A DNA stretch of 10,870 nucleotides from contig JAFLJX010000006.1 of NCBI GenBank assembly GCA_022712785.1, positions 1-10,870 on the forward strand. Reading direction: 5' to 3'. Of this stretch, positions 1 through 6,354 are shown piece by piece. The translations under genes and the position numbers were made by a program. Numbering within the stretch: the first letter of the stretch is position 1; each line of letters opens with the position of its first letter. Source of the stretch: Mycoplasmatota bacterium (GTDB taxonomy: Bacteria > Bacillota_I > Bacilli_A > Izemoplasmatales > Izemoplasmataceae). The notes under the pieces are model-generated. The model was given only the letters and a program-made list of their open reading frames with translations. It was not told the DNA's origin and made no database searches.

Positions 1-2
1 AG

Positions 3-1661
3 TACTTATTAAATAACAATCCATATAAAGGGATTGTTGTAATAGGAGCTCCACTTGAAATAGACTCAGTTTTATATAACTGTGCTTTTGTAATACAAGA
101 AGATAAAATACTCGGAATAATTCCTAAGTTTTATTTACCAAATACAGGTGAATTTTATGAAAAAAGATGGTTCCAAAGTGGATTTGATATAGTAGAAAAA
201 AGAAATGAAGTTAAATATTTAAATCAAGTAGTACCATTTGGTTATATAGTATTCAAAACTAACGATGAAGAGGTTAGTTTTGGAGTTGAAATATGTGAGG
301 ATATGTGGGCACCATTTAGTCCGGGTGATATCTTATCAATGAATGGAGCTAAAATGATTCTTAACCTAAGTGCATCAAACGAAGTACTTGGTAAAAGAGA
401 AATCAGAACTAGAACTATTTTAGAGCATTCAAGAAGAAATGCTGGAGCCTATGTATACAGTAGCGCAGGAGTAAATGAATCAACTAGTGAAACAGTATTT
501 AGCGGACATAACTTAATAGCTCAAAATAGTGTATTGATAGTAGAAACAGAACACTTTAATCAAGAATCCGAAGTAATTTACGGAGATATTGATTTTAATA
601 GAATTGATTTTAGTAGAAGAACAAATGCAAGTTATAGAGATACATTAAATAAATTTGATGTTGGAATTATTAATGTTGAAATAAACATAGATAGAACTAA
701 TGATTATAAATTCTCAAAAAAGTTCGATAGCACGCCATTTGTACCTAAAGTAAACATCTTAAGCGATTTTGAAAAAATCGCTGCATTACAAGAAAATGCT
801 TTGATAAAGAGAGTAAAACATGTGCGTGCGAAAAGCTTAGTTATTGGTATTAGTGGTGGACTTGATAGTACACTAGCTCTACAAATAGCAATACGCGTAT
901 ATGATAATTTAAAAATAGATAGAAAACAAATAATCGCAGTTACAATGCCTGGACTTCATACATCGACTAAAACTTTAAAGAATGCTCTTGATTTAATGAA
1001 TAATTTAGGTGTAACAGTATTACAAATTGATATTAATAAACATGTAAAAGATCATTTTGATTTAATAGGTCACGATGGTGTTACAGAAGACATAACTTAT
1101 GAAAATACTCAGGCTAGAGCAAGAACAATGATTCTAATGAATTTAGCTAACAAACATAATGGACTAGTCCTTGGGACTGGTGATTTAAGCGAATTAGCAC
1201 TTGGTTGGTGTACTTATAACGGAGACCAAATGAGTATGTATGGAATAAATGCAGGCATCCCAAAGACATTAGTTAGATTTATGATATATAATTATGCTAT
1301 GAATAAATTTAGCACAAACGTAAGAGATACTTTACTAAGTATAATAGATACTCCAATTACTCCAGAATTAACATCAAATCAACAAACTGAAGATACAATT
1401 GGAAAATACGAAATTAATGATTTTATCATCCATAGAGTATTAAGATTTGGAGATCAAGAATACCGAATCAAATGGCTTTTAGAAATAGTATTTGATTTAT
1501 CAGTAAAAGAAGCTGATAACTATTCAAATAATTTCTTTAAAAGATTTTATTCCCAACAATTTAAAAGACAAGCAAGTCCAGACTCACCTAAGATATTAGA
1601 TATTAGCGTATCTCCTCGTGGTGATTTAAGACTTCCTAGTGATATTGATAATAGATCATAA
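3..1661 (+). CDS. nadE: Glutamine-dependent NAD(+) synthetase, 5'-truncated by window edge
   Basis: Makes NAD from deamido-NAD, ATP and glutamine in the cytosol, the last step of NAD synthesis. The reading frame is open to the left edge; the ATG at 303 is internal, because the frame before it already encodes nitrilase-type glutaminase sequence. Visible glutaminase residues are the Lys of the PKFYLPN motif (codon 126-128) and the nucleophile Cys of EICEDMW (codon 294-296). Their spacing of 56 residues fits the family, where the triad is about Glu52, Lys121 and Cys176, so roughly 80 N-terminal residues including the Glu are outside the window. The C-terminal synthetase domain has the ATP-pyrophosphatase loop SGGLDS (852-869) and the GTGDLSELALGW signature. 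Expected full length is about 630 residues, normal for the two-domain form. mnmA starts 15 bp after the stop, so the two are probably cotranscribed. Confidence 0.96.
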   Translation, partial: YLLNNNPYKGIVVIGAPLEIDSVLYNCAFVIQEDKILGIIPKFYLPNTGEFYEKRWFQSGFDIVEKRNEVKYLNQVVPFGYIVFKTNDEEVSFGVEICEDMWAPFSPGDILSMNGAKMILNLSASNEVLGKREIRTRTILEHSRRNAGAYVYSSAGVNESTSETVFSGHNLIAQNSVLIVETEHFNQESEVIYGDIDFNRIDFSRRTNASYRDTLNKFDVGIINVEINIDRTNDYKFSKKFDSTPFVPKVNILSDFEKIAALQENALIKRVKHVRAKSLVIGISGGLDSTLALQIAIRVYDNLKIDRKQIIAVTMPGLHTSTKTLKNALDLMNNLGVTVLQIDINKHVKDHFDLIGHDGVTEDITYENTQARARTMILMNLANKHNGLVLGTGDLSELALGWCTYNGDQMSMYGINAGIPKTLVRFMIYNYAMNKFSTNVRDTLLSIIDTPITPELTSNQQTEDTIGKYEINDFIIHRVLRFGDQEYRIKWLLEIVFDLSVKEADNYSNNFFKRFYSQQFKRQASPDSPKILDISVSPRGDLRLPSDIDNRS

Positions 1662-1676
1662 AAGAGGTGAACAATA

Positions 1677-2810
1677 TTGAGTGAAACAGTAGTAGTAGGA
1701 TTAAGTGGTGGTGTAGATAGTAGTGTTGCCGCAGTTCTTTTAAAAGAACAAGGCTATAACGTAATAGGACTATTTATGAGAAATTGGGATTCAAGCACAA
1801 ATAATGATGTCCTAGGTAACCCAACACTTAACGATGAAGTTTGTTCACAAGAAGTAGATTTTCAAGATGCTGAGAAAGTAGCTAAAAAGATTGGGATACC
1901 AATCCACAGAGTAGATTTTATTAAAGAATATTGGGACAATGTATTCACTTATTTCTTAGATGAATATAAAAAAGGTAGAACACCTAATCCTGATATATTA
2001 TGTAATAAATATATTAAGTTTGATGCATTTGTAGAACACGCTAAGAAGTTTGATGCAGATTTTATTGCAATGGGACATTTTGCACAAGTTAAGATAATTG
2101 ACGGAACTCCTACAATGTTTAGGGGAGCTGACGACAATAAAGACCAAACATATTTTTTAAGTCAGTTAACTGAAGTACAACTTAGTAAAACACTGTTCCC
2201 AGTTGGACACTTAAATAAAAAAGAAGTAAGAGAGTTAGCTGTAAAATATGATTTACCTACAAAAGATAAAAAAGATTCCACAGGAATCTGTTTTATCGGT
2301 GAAAGAGATTTTGAATTATTCTTAAGCAACTATTTACCAAGTAAAAAAGGTAATATGGTAACTAATTCAGGTAAAGCTATTAGTGTACATAATGGACTAA
2401 TGTATTACACAATTGGCCAAAGAAAAGGACTTGGAATAGGTGGAAGTAATGAATTTGGGAATGAACCATGGTTTGTTATTGGTAAAGATTTAGAGAAAAA
2501 CGAACTTATTGTAGGGCAAGGGTTCCATCATGAAGTTTTATATTCTGATTCTTGCTTAATTGATGATGTTAACTTAATTAATCATGATAAATTTGATAAT
2601 GAGTTAATTTATACTGCAAAATTTAGATATAGACAAAAAGACACAGAAGTTACAATTAAACATGTTGGTAAAGAATTACTTATTACATTCTTAGAAGATG
2701 TACGCGCAGTAACACCAGGACAAGCTTGTGTAATTTATCAAGGTGAAAGATGTTTAGGTGGAGGGTTCATTAAAGAAGTTTATAAAAATAGAGAATTAAG
2801 AAAATATTAG
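1677..2810 (+). CDS. mnmA: tRNA-specific 2-thiouridylase MnmA
   Basis: Adenylates and then thiolates uridine 34 in the anticodon of Lys, Glu and Gln tRNAs (the s2U of mnm5s2U), taking sulfur from a persulfide relay. The 377-residue length is normal. The PP-loop SGGVDSS lies at residues 10-16, the first catalytic cysteine is Cys109 in NPDILCNKYIKF, and the second is Cys205 in DSTGICFIGERDF. GQRKGLGIGG (about 248-257) and the beta-rich C-terminal domain complete the family pattern. The start is TTG at 1677, supported by GAGGTG at 1664-1669 with a 7-nt spacer; no ATG is well placed. It lies 15 bp after nadE and 12 bp before the cyclophilin gene, consistent with a three-gene operon. The identification is secure. 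Confidence 0.97.
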   Translation: MSETVVVGLSGGVDSSVAAVLLKEQGYNVIGLFMRNWDSSTNNDVLGNPTLNDEVCSQEVDFQDAEKVAKKIGIPIHRVDFIKEYWDNVFTYFLDEYKKGRTPNPDILCNKYIKFDAFVEHAKKFDADFIAMGHFAQVKIIDGTPTMFRGADDNKDQTYFLSQLTEVQLSKTLFPVGHLNKKEVRELAVKYDLPTKDKKDSTGICFIGERDFELFLSNYLPSKKGNMVTNSGKAISVHNGLMYYTIGQRKGLGIGGSNEFGNEPWFVIGKDLEKNELIVGQGFHHEVLYSDSCLIDDVNLINHDKFDNELIYTAKFRYRQKDTEVTIKHVGKELLITFLEDVRAVTPGQACVIYQGERCLGGGFIKEVYKNRELRKY

Positions 2811-2822
2811 GAGGATTTATTG

Positions 2823-3251
2823 ATGCAAGCAAAATTAGTATTGAAAAAAGATAACACGGAGTTAATAATAGATTTATTTGAAAAAGAAGCACCAGGAACT
2901 GTCGCAAACTTTGTTAAATTGATTGAAGACAGTTTTTATAACGGTCTTACATTCCATAGAGTAATTCCTGGATTTGTAGCTCAAGGTGGATGTCCACTTG
3001 GGACAGGAACTGGCGGACCTGGATATAACATAAAATGTGAAACTGCAGGAAATCCTCACATTCACCAACCCGGGGCTTTATCAATGGCTCATGCTGGAAA
3101 AGACACTGGAGGATCTCAATTTTTTATAGCACATGACTATTTCCCACATCTTGATGGAGTTCATACTGTATTTGGTAAAGTAACAAGCAATATTGAAGAT
3201 GTATTAAATATTAAACAAGGTGATATTATTAAAGAAATGTCAATAGTATAG
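2823..3251 (+). CDS. Cyclophilin-type peptidyl-prolyl cis-trans isomerase
   Basis: Catalyses cis-trans isomerisation of X-Pro bonds during protein folding. There is no signal peptide, so it is cytosolic. The 142 residues cover essentially only the cyclophilin core, as in other small bacterial members. Active-site residues by analogy with human CypA are Arg46, Phe51 and Gln54 in FHRVIPGFVAQGG, the GSQFFI strand (97-102) and His114 in LDGVHTVFG. The position of CypA Trp121, which governs cyclosporin binding, is His109 here, so weak cyclosporin sensitivity is inferred. A TTG at 2820 adds one residue, but the ATG at 2823 has the better spacing (8 nt) from AGGAGG at 2809-2814 and is preferred. The SD overlaps the mnmA stop codon. 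It is the last gene of the nadE-mnmA run, followed by a terminator 23 bp after the stop. Confidence 0.94.
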   Translation: MQAKLVLKKDNTELIIDLFEKEAPGTVANFVKLIEDSFYNGLTFHRVIPGFVAQGGCPLGTGTGGPGYNIKCETAGNPHIHQPGALSMAHAGKDTGGSQFFIAHDYFPHLDGVHTVFGKVTSNIEDVLNIKQGDIIKEMSIV

Positions 3252-3273
3252 AAATTATTATATTAATCTAACT

Positions 3274-3299
3274 AAGAAGTCGTTTATGACTTCTTTTTT
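3274..3299 (+). terminator. Intrinsic terminator after the cyclophilin gene
   Basis: An 8-bp perfect stem (AAGAAGTC, 3274-3281, with GACTTCTT, 3288-3295) encloses a 6-nt loop that can tighten to 4 nt by a G-T pair. A run of six T (3294-3299) partly belongs to the stem. This ends the nadE-mnmA-cyclophilin transcript. Confidence 0.85.
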
Positions 3300-3328
3300 A
3301 CTAATTAAGTATTTTTAATAAATATGTA

Positions 3329-3337
3329 TGTTATAAT
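3329..3337 (+). promoter_or_regulatory. Candidate extended -10 promoter for the patatin gene
   Basis: TG-N-TATAAT, a perfect extended -10 element with TATAAT at 3332-3337, lies after the upstream terminator and 38 bp before the patatin start. The -35 region at 17-bp spacing (3309-3314) is a poor match, as extended -10 promoters tolerate. The surrounding sequence is very AT-rich, which raises the chance of accidental matches. Confidence 0.55.
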
Positions 3338-3375
3338 TAGATATAAAATAATTATAAATTTTAGGAGGGATATTA

Positions 3376-4203
3376 ATGTCTAAAATAGGTTTAGCTTTAG
3401 CTGGTGGAGGTGCACGAGGTGCCTACCAGATTGGTGCTTGGAAAGCATTTAAAGAAAAAGGATTAGATGAACGCATAGTTGCTTATTCAGGTGCGAGTGT
3501 TGGTAGTTTAAACGCTGCATTGTTTGCTGTGAATGATTATGATACTGCACATAAAATGTGGATGCGTTTAAATAGAGATAGTTTATTCAATATAGATAAA
3601 AAGATATATAAAAGAGTTTTTAAAGAAAAACTAAAGTTTTTAGATAAAGGAGTATTTGATACTAAGGATTTAGAAGATTTAATTGAAGAGGCACTTGATT
3701 ATGACAAAGTTAGAGAGAAAGATGTTTTTGTAGCAACTACTCATCTAGGAAATGAAGAATCAACTTTCTTTGATTTATTAAGAACTAATTATAAACATTA
3801 TTTTAAATCTGAAAAACAAACTAAATATCAAAATTTAAATGTATTAAGCAACGAAGATATTAAAAAAACATTACTTGCTTCATGTGCTATACCTATTGTA
3901 TTTAGACCAGTAGAGATAGGAAATGAAACATTTTATGATGGTGGATTACTAGACAATACACCTTTTAAGCCTCTTGTTGATATTGGGTGCGATATCATTA
4001 TCATAATTGATTTATTTAAACATTCATTTGTAAAAAAACAAAGCGCAGAAGGAGTAAAGATAATCACAGTTAATCCTAAAAAATCGCTTAGAGGAATATT
4101 AGACTTTAGTAATAAGTATATTGAAAGAAGATTTGAACTTGGATATAAAGATACATTGGACATGCTTGAAAAAAATAAAGATTTATTTGATTTGTCTAAA
4201 TAG
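3376..4203 (+). CDS. Patatin-like phospholipase
   Basis: A 275-residue patatin-family serine acyl hydrolase, expected to cut acyl esters of phospholipids or related lipids. The oxyanion-hole motif GGGARG is at residues 10-15. The nucleophile elbow GASVG (39-43) gives Ser41, and the dyad aspartate is Asp188 in YDGGLLDN. There is no signal peptide and no clear membrane helix. The length matches short bacterial members of the RssA/YlbK type (roughly 250-300 residues), which are cytosolic or membrane-associated; the substrate cannot be read from sequence. ATG 3376 is preceded by AGGAGGG at 3363-3369. The gene is monocistronic, bounded by its own candidate promoter and a strong terminator, and convergent with the minus-strand pair downstream. 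Confidence 0.92.
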   Translation: MSKIGLALAGGGARGAYQIGAWKAFKEKGLDERIVAYSGASVGSLNAALFAVNDYDTAHKMWMRLNRDSLFNIDKKIYKRVFKEKLKFLDKGVFDTKDLEDLIEEALDYDKVREKDVFVATTHLGNEESTFFDLLRTNYKHYFKSEKQTKYQNLNVLSNEDIKKTLLASCAIPIVFRPVEIGNETFYDGGLLDNTPFKPLVDIGCDIIIIIDLFKHSFVKKQSAEGVKIITVNPKKSLRGILDFSNKYIERRFELGYKDTLDMLEKNKDLFDLSK

Positions 4204-4260
4204 AATTCTATATAGATTAGATGAATACTGAATATTAGCAACTTTAGAAAGATAATCTTA

Positions 4261-4304
4261 AAATGAGAATTAAATGGCTTTATTAAGCTATTTAATTCTC
4301 ATTT
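4261..4304 (+). terminator. Long perfect hairpin, terminator of the patatin gene
   Basis: Arms 4261-4280 and 4285-4304 pair over 20 bp (one G-T pair, the rest Watson-Crick) around a TATT loop. The outer part is AT-rich and the inner part has GGCTT/AAGCT. T-rich sequence follows (ATTTATTTATAT), and the left side starts with an A run, so it could work in both directions. It lies 57 bp after the patatin stop. Confidence 0.75.
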
Positions 4305-4343
4305 ATTTATATAAAAACATTCATAAAAAAAGTAAATTTCATA

Positions 4344-4376
4344 AAATAAGAACAGGAAATTTTCCTGTTCTTATTT
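4344..4376 (-). terminator. Intrinsic terminator of the minus-strand pair
   Basis: A perfect 15-bp stem (4344-4358 with 4362-4376) around a 3-nt loop contains AAGAACAGG/CCTGTTCTT. Read on the minus strand it is followed by TTATTTTATG. The TAA stop (4373-4371) of the XRE gene sits inside the arm, so the hairpin begins before translation ends. Confidence 0.75.
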
Positions 4377-4598
4377 ATCAAAATAGAATAAATCTTCAAA
4401 TTTCTTTTCAAGTATAATACAAAATATTAATGCTAATTTCGCTGTAGGGTTAAATTTTCCAGATTCAATTGCACCAATTGTTTGTCTTGTTACTCCTGAT
4501 AAAGAAGCGAGTTCATCTTGGGTTAAGTTGTTTTCAACTCTTGCAAGTTTTAGTTTATTTTTCAGTTCCAATGGGTTTGATTTATTAAAAGATTTCAT
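4371..4598 (-). CDS. Small XRE-family helix-turn-helix regulator
   Basis: A 75-residue single-domain DNA-binding protein. The helix-turn-helix core is LTQDELASLSGVTRQTIGAIESGKFNP in family pattern, at residues 25-51, followed by the last helices and the IEEIF-like ending (KKFEDLFYFDK). Small proteins of this type usually repress their own operon and are often encoded with a small membrane protein, as here. The first nine or so residues extend beyond the usual start of the family. The ATG at 4598 overlaps the upstream gene by 14 bp and has no recognisable Shine-Dalgarno, so translation is probably coupled. A TTG at 4571 would give the more typical N-terminus but also lacks an SD. The stop codon lies inside the terminator stem. 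Confidence 0.85.
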   Translation of the reverse strand: MKSFNKSNPLELKNKLKLARVENNLTQDELASLSGVTRQTIGAIESGKFNPTAKLALIFCIILEKKFEDLFYFDK

Positions 4599-4911
4599 AG
4601 TATACCATTGTTTGATATGTTGAAACTAAGAATAAAACAAATGTAAAAATTGCTAAGGATAAATTCAATTTCTTATTTCTTCCTTGTTTGTATAAATAAA
4701 AAGTCTGAATAGTTGCTTGGCCCATCATTATCATTAACATATCAGCTGCGAAATCTACCCCAATAATCATTCTAAGCATGAGGATTAGAGCAAGTACTAA
4801 AAACACTCCGTACTGTGACATGAGATATGATGAATCCTTTATTTTACTTTCTCTTTCATCCAATCCATTATCTTGTTCTTTAATATGTTTGATTAATATT
4901 TCCTTTTCCAT
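4585..4911 (-). CDS. Small three-helix membrane protein, partner of the XRE regulator
   Basis: A 108-residue protein with a charged cytoplasm-like N-terminus (residues 1-30, rich in Glu, Lys and Asp) and three hydrophobic segments at about 34-50, 54-74 and 82-100. The loop KQGRNKK before the third helix is positive. An ATG 18 bp upstream (4929) is in frame but lies before the ribosome binding site AGGAGG (4924-4919), so the start is at 4911. It resembles the small uncharacterised membrane proteins (DUF6442/DUF6773-like, from memory) often encoded next to a short XRE regulator in Firmicutes. A function is not known; sensing of a membrane signal for the regulator is only a guess. It is first in a two-gene operon. 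Confidence 0.8.
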   Translation of the reverse strand: MEKEILIKHIKEQDNGLDERESKIKDSSYLMSQYGVFLVLALILMLRMIIGVDFAADMLMIMMGQATIQTFYLYKQGRNKKLNLSLAIFTFVLFLVSTYQTMVYYEIF

Positions 4912-4918
4912 AGTAATA

Positions 4919-4924
4919 CCTCCT
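4919..4924 (-). promoter_or_regulatory. Ribosome binding site that fixes the start at 4911
   Basis: A perfect AGGAGG on the minus strand, 7 nt before the ATG at 4911. It lies within the five codons between the two in-frame ATGs and rules out the upstream one at 4929. Confidence 0.85.
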
Positions 4925-4930
4925 GTCATT

Positions 4931-4959
4931 AGTATAGACTATAAAATATATAAATGCAA
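4931..4959 (-). promoter_or_regulatory. Promoter of the membrane protein/XRE pair
   Basis: On the minus strand TTGCAT (4959-4954), a 17-bp spacer and TATACT (4936-4931) form a near-consensus sigma-A promoter. Transcription would start near 4924, at the edge of the AGGAGG, so the leader would be only about a dozen nucleotides and the 4929 ATG would not be transcribed. Confidence 0.7.
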
Positions 4960-5037
4960 ACAAAACCTAACATTATGCTTAGTTATATTTACATTCGCTA
5001 ATAAATCCATATTTTTGTCTTGTTTAATCGGCTTTTA

Positions 5038-5068
5038 AACCAATAATTGATTAATTCACTTATTGGTT
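5038..5068. repeat. Inverted repeat in the divergent regulatory region, possible operator
   Basis: AACCAATAA (5038-5046) and TTATTGGTT (5060-5068) are perfect 9-bp inverted arms with a 13-bp spacer, giving half-site centres 22 bp apart, about two helical turns. A further TTATTG occurs at 5090-5095, 30 bp after the second arm's copy. No T run follows, so it is not a terminator. The position, 35-65 bp before the -10 of the TPR-type regulator, suits a binding site for that regulator or the divergent XRE protein. Confidence 0.45.
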
Positions 5069-5099
5069 GAGAACAACTCTTCTATTAGGTTATTGTTTT

Positions 5100-5108
5100 T
5101 GATATAAT
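5100..5108 (+). promoter_or_regulatory. Candidate extended -10 promoter of the HTH-TPR regulator
   Basis: TG-A-TATAAT with TATAAT at 5103-5108, 36 bp before the regulator ATG. The -35 position (5080-5085) is weak, which could reflect activator dependence or an extended -10 promoter. Confidence 0.55.
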
Positions 5109-5128
5109 TATTAGTGTTTAATGTAATT

Positions 5129-5134
5129 AGGAGG
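5129..5134 (+). promoter_or_regulatory. Ribosome binding site that fixes the start at 5144
   Basis: A perfect AGGAGG, 9 nt before ATG 5144. An in-frame GTG at 5114 would place this site inside the coding region, so the longer form is rejected. Confidence 0.85.
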
Positions 5135-5143
5135 ATTGATAAA

Positions 5144-6217
5144 ATGAATGTAGGTACAAGAATTAAGAAACTTAGGATATCAAATGGTATTACACAAGAA
5201 AGATTGGCAGATTATTTGAATATATCATTTCAAGCTGTAAGTAAATGGGAAAACAGTACTTCTTTACCAGATATAAATTTACTAAAACCATTATCTAATT
5301 TCTTTGGTGTGACAATTGATTTTCTGTTGGATAATGAGAATATGAGAGAGGAAAAGTTTGTAAAAAATCTAATGGATAATTACAATACTCTAAATAATCT
5401 AGGTAAAGTGGTAGACTCAATATCTTTAATGAGAACAGGATTAAAAGAATATCCTAAAAACTACATGATTATGTCAAAACTAGTGCAATCATTAATTACT
5501 ATTACAAAATCTACTCATGAAAAGGATATAAATAAAAATGCAAAAGAAGCTCTTAGATTATGTGAAAAAATAATCAGTGATTCAAACGACTATGAGTTGA
5601 TTGATAGCGCAATACAATCATCTTTTTATGCAAATATTGATTTGAAAGAATACGATAAAGCAATTGCTATCGCAAATAAAAGACCTTCAATATATTATTC
5701 GAAGGAAATATTGCTAACAAATGCTTATAGGGGAGAAGAGGCAAATATAAACATTCAAAAAACTATAGCTCAACTTACAAATTTATTATCAATGCATATC
5801 TTCAGTCTTACATATAAACTATATGGAGGAGACAAATATACAATTGATCAAAAAATATTGATTACCAAAACTTCGATTTCAATAATTGAATCTATCATTT
5901 ATGATGACAATTTTTTATTTTATAGCGCGAAATTAAGAAGATACTACACATTCTTAGGAATTTTTTATGCTGAAAAAAAATCTAAGAATGAAATGTATAA
6001 CTGTTTAGAAAAAGCAAAAAAACTAGCTATCTATTATGATTCTATAAAAAAAGAAGAACAATATACTTCAGTAATATTAGATTCTCAATGGAACAAACCT
6101 GAAGAAATTACCAAGAACGCAGAATGGATTGATTTCGATATTTTTAAAAATAGATTAGAAAGAAAAGAGTTCAATCCATACAGAGAAGAAAAAAGATTTT
6201 TGATACTCTTTGATTAA
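5144..6217 (+). CDS. XRE-family regulator with a long TPR-like C-terminal region
   Basis: A 357-residue transcription regulator. Residues 1-62 form an XRE helix-turn-helix (GITQERLADYLN, then SFQAVSKWENS, then LPDINLLKPLSNFFGVTIDFLL). The rest looks wholly helical with paired amphipathic helices, for example YDKAIAIANK near 175-185 and MYNCLEKAKKLAIYYD near 285-300, as in TPR-type sensor domains. The tail (FKNRLERKEFNPYREEKRF) resembles the closing segment common in clostridial HTH-TPR regulators. The architecture recalls peptide-responsive RRNPP regulators (Rgg, PlcR), but no small peptide gene is visible next to it, so a ligand is not claimed. It is divergent from the XRE/membrane pair and 137 bp upstream of the four-gene cassette it may control. 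The start is fixed by the SD at 5129-5134. Confidence 0.82.
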   Translation: MNVGTRIKKLRISNGITQERLADYLNISFQAVSKWENSTSLPDINLLKPLSNFFGVTIDFLLDNENMREEKFVKNLMDNYNTLNNLGKVVDSISLMRTGLKEYPKNYMIMSKLVQSLITITKSTHEKDINKNAKEALRLCEKIISDSNDYELIDSAIQSSFYANIDLKEYDKAIAIANKRPSIYYSKEILLTNAYRGEEANINIQKTIAQLTNLLSMHIFSLTYKLYGGDKYTIDQKILITKTSISIIESIIYDDNFLFYSAKLRRYYTFLGIFYAEKKSKNEMYNCLEKAKKLAIYYDSIKKEEQYTSVILDSQWNKPEEITKNAEWIDFDIFKNRLERKEFNPYREEKRFLILFD

Positions 6218-6225
6218 GGCTCAGT

Positions 6226-6253
6226 CTAGAGGTTTCAACTTACTAGATTTCAA
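6226..6253 (+). repeat. Imperfect direct repeat after the regulator gene
   Basis: CTAGAGGTTTCAA (6226-6238) recurs as CTAGATTTCAA (6243-6253), lacking two bases. A TCTAG/CTAGA inverted pair (6225-6229, 6243-6247) and an outer TACTCTT/AAGAGTA pair (6204-6210, 6256-6262) cover the same stretch. No T run follows, so a terminator is not supported; a regulator-binding site ahead of the cassette is possible. Confidence 0.3.
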
Positions 6254-6272
6254 TTAAGAGTATTATTATGTT

Positions 6273-6303
6273 TTGATAATTATAATTAAATCTAAAATAC
6301 AAT
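6273..6303 (+). promoter_or_regulatory. Weak candidate promoter region for the four-gene cassette
   Basis: TTGATA (6273-6278) is 19 bp before TACAAT (6298-6303), a slightly long spacing. A perfect TATAAT also occurs at 6281-6286, but with no usable -35. The region is so AT-rich that neither is compelling; a regulated promoter with a poor core would look like this. Confidence 0.3.
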
Positions 6304-6339
6304 AAAGAAAAATAACATCTTTATTACTACTATAGTAAT
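6301..6339 (+). other. Two overlapping hairpins in the leader of the secreted-protein gene
   Basis: AATAAAGA (6301-6308) pairs with TCTTTATT (6318-6325), and ATTACTA (6323-6329) pairs with TAGTAAT (6333-6339). They share 6323-6325, so both cannot form fully. The second ends directly against the ribosome binding site GGAGGTG (6340-6346). Both are AT-rich and weak, so the role is uncertain. Confidence 0.3.
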
Positions 6340-6354
6340 GGAGGTGTTTTTATT

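Noticed and set aside
303..1661. A complete NAD synthetase starting at ATG 303
   Set aside because: The frame stays open to the left edge and encodes the glutaminase Lys and Cys motifs upstream of or at this point; the ATG is the Met of ICEDMW.
3933..4241. Minus-strand reading frame across the end of the patatin gene
   Set aside because: It is a shadow of the patatin frame, which has catalytic motifs; no SD or promoter supports it.
4778..5038. Plus-strand reading frame antisense to the small membrane protein
   Set aside because: It mirrors the minus-strand gene and its promoter, has no ribosome binding site and no recognisable protein pattern.
5114..5143. GTG start adding ten residues to the HTH-TPR regulator
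   Set aside because: The perfect AGGAGG at 5129-5134 lies inside this extension and is well spaced from ATG 5144.
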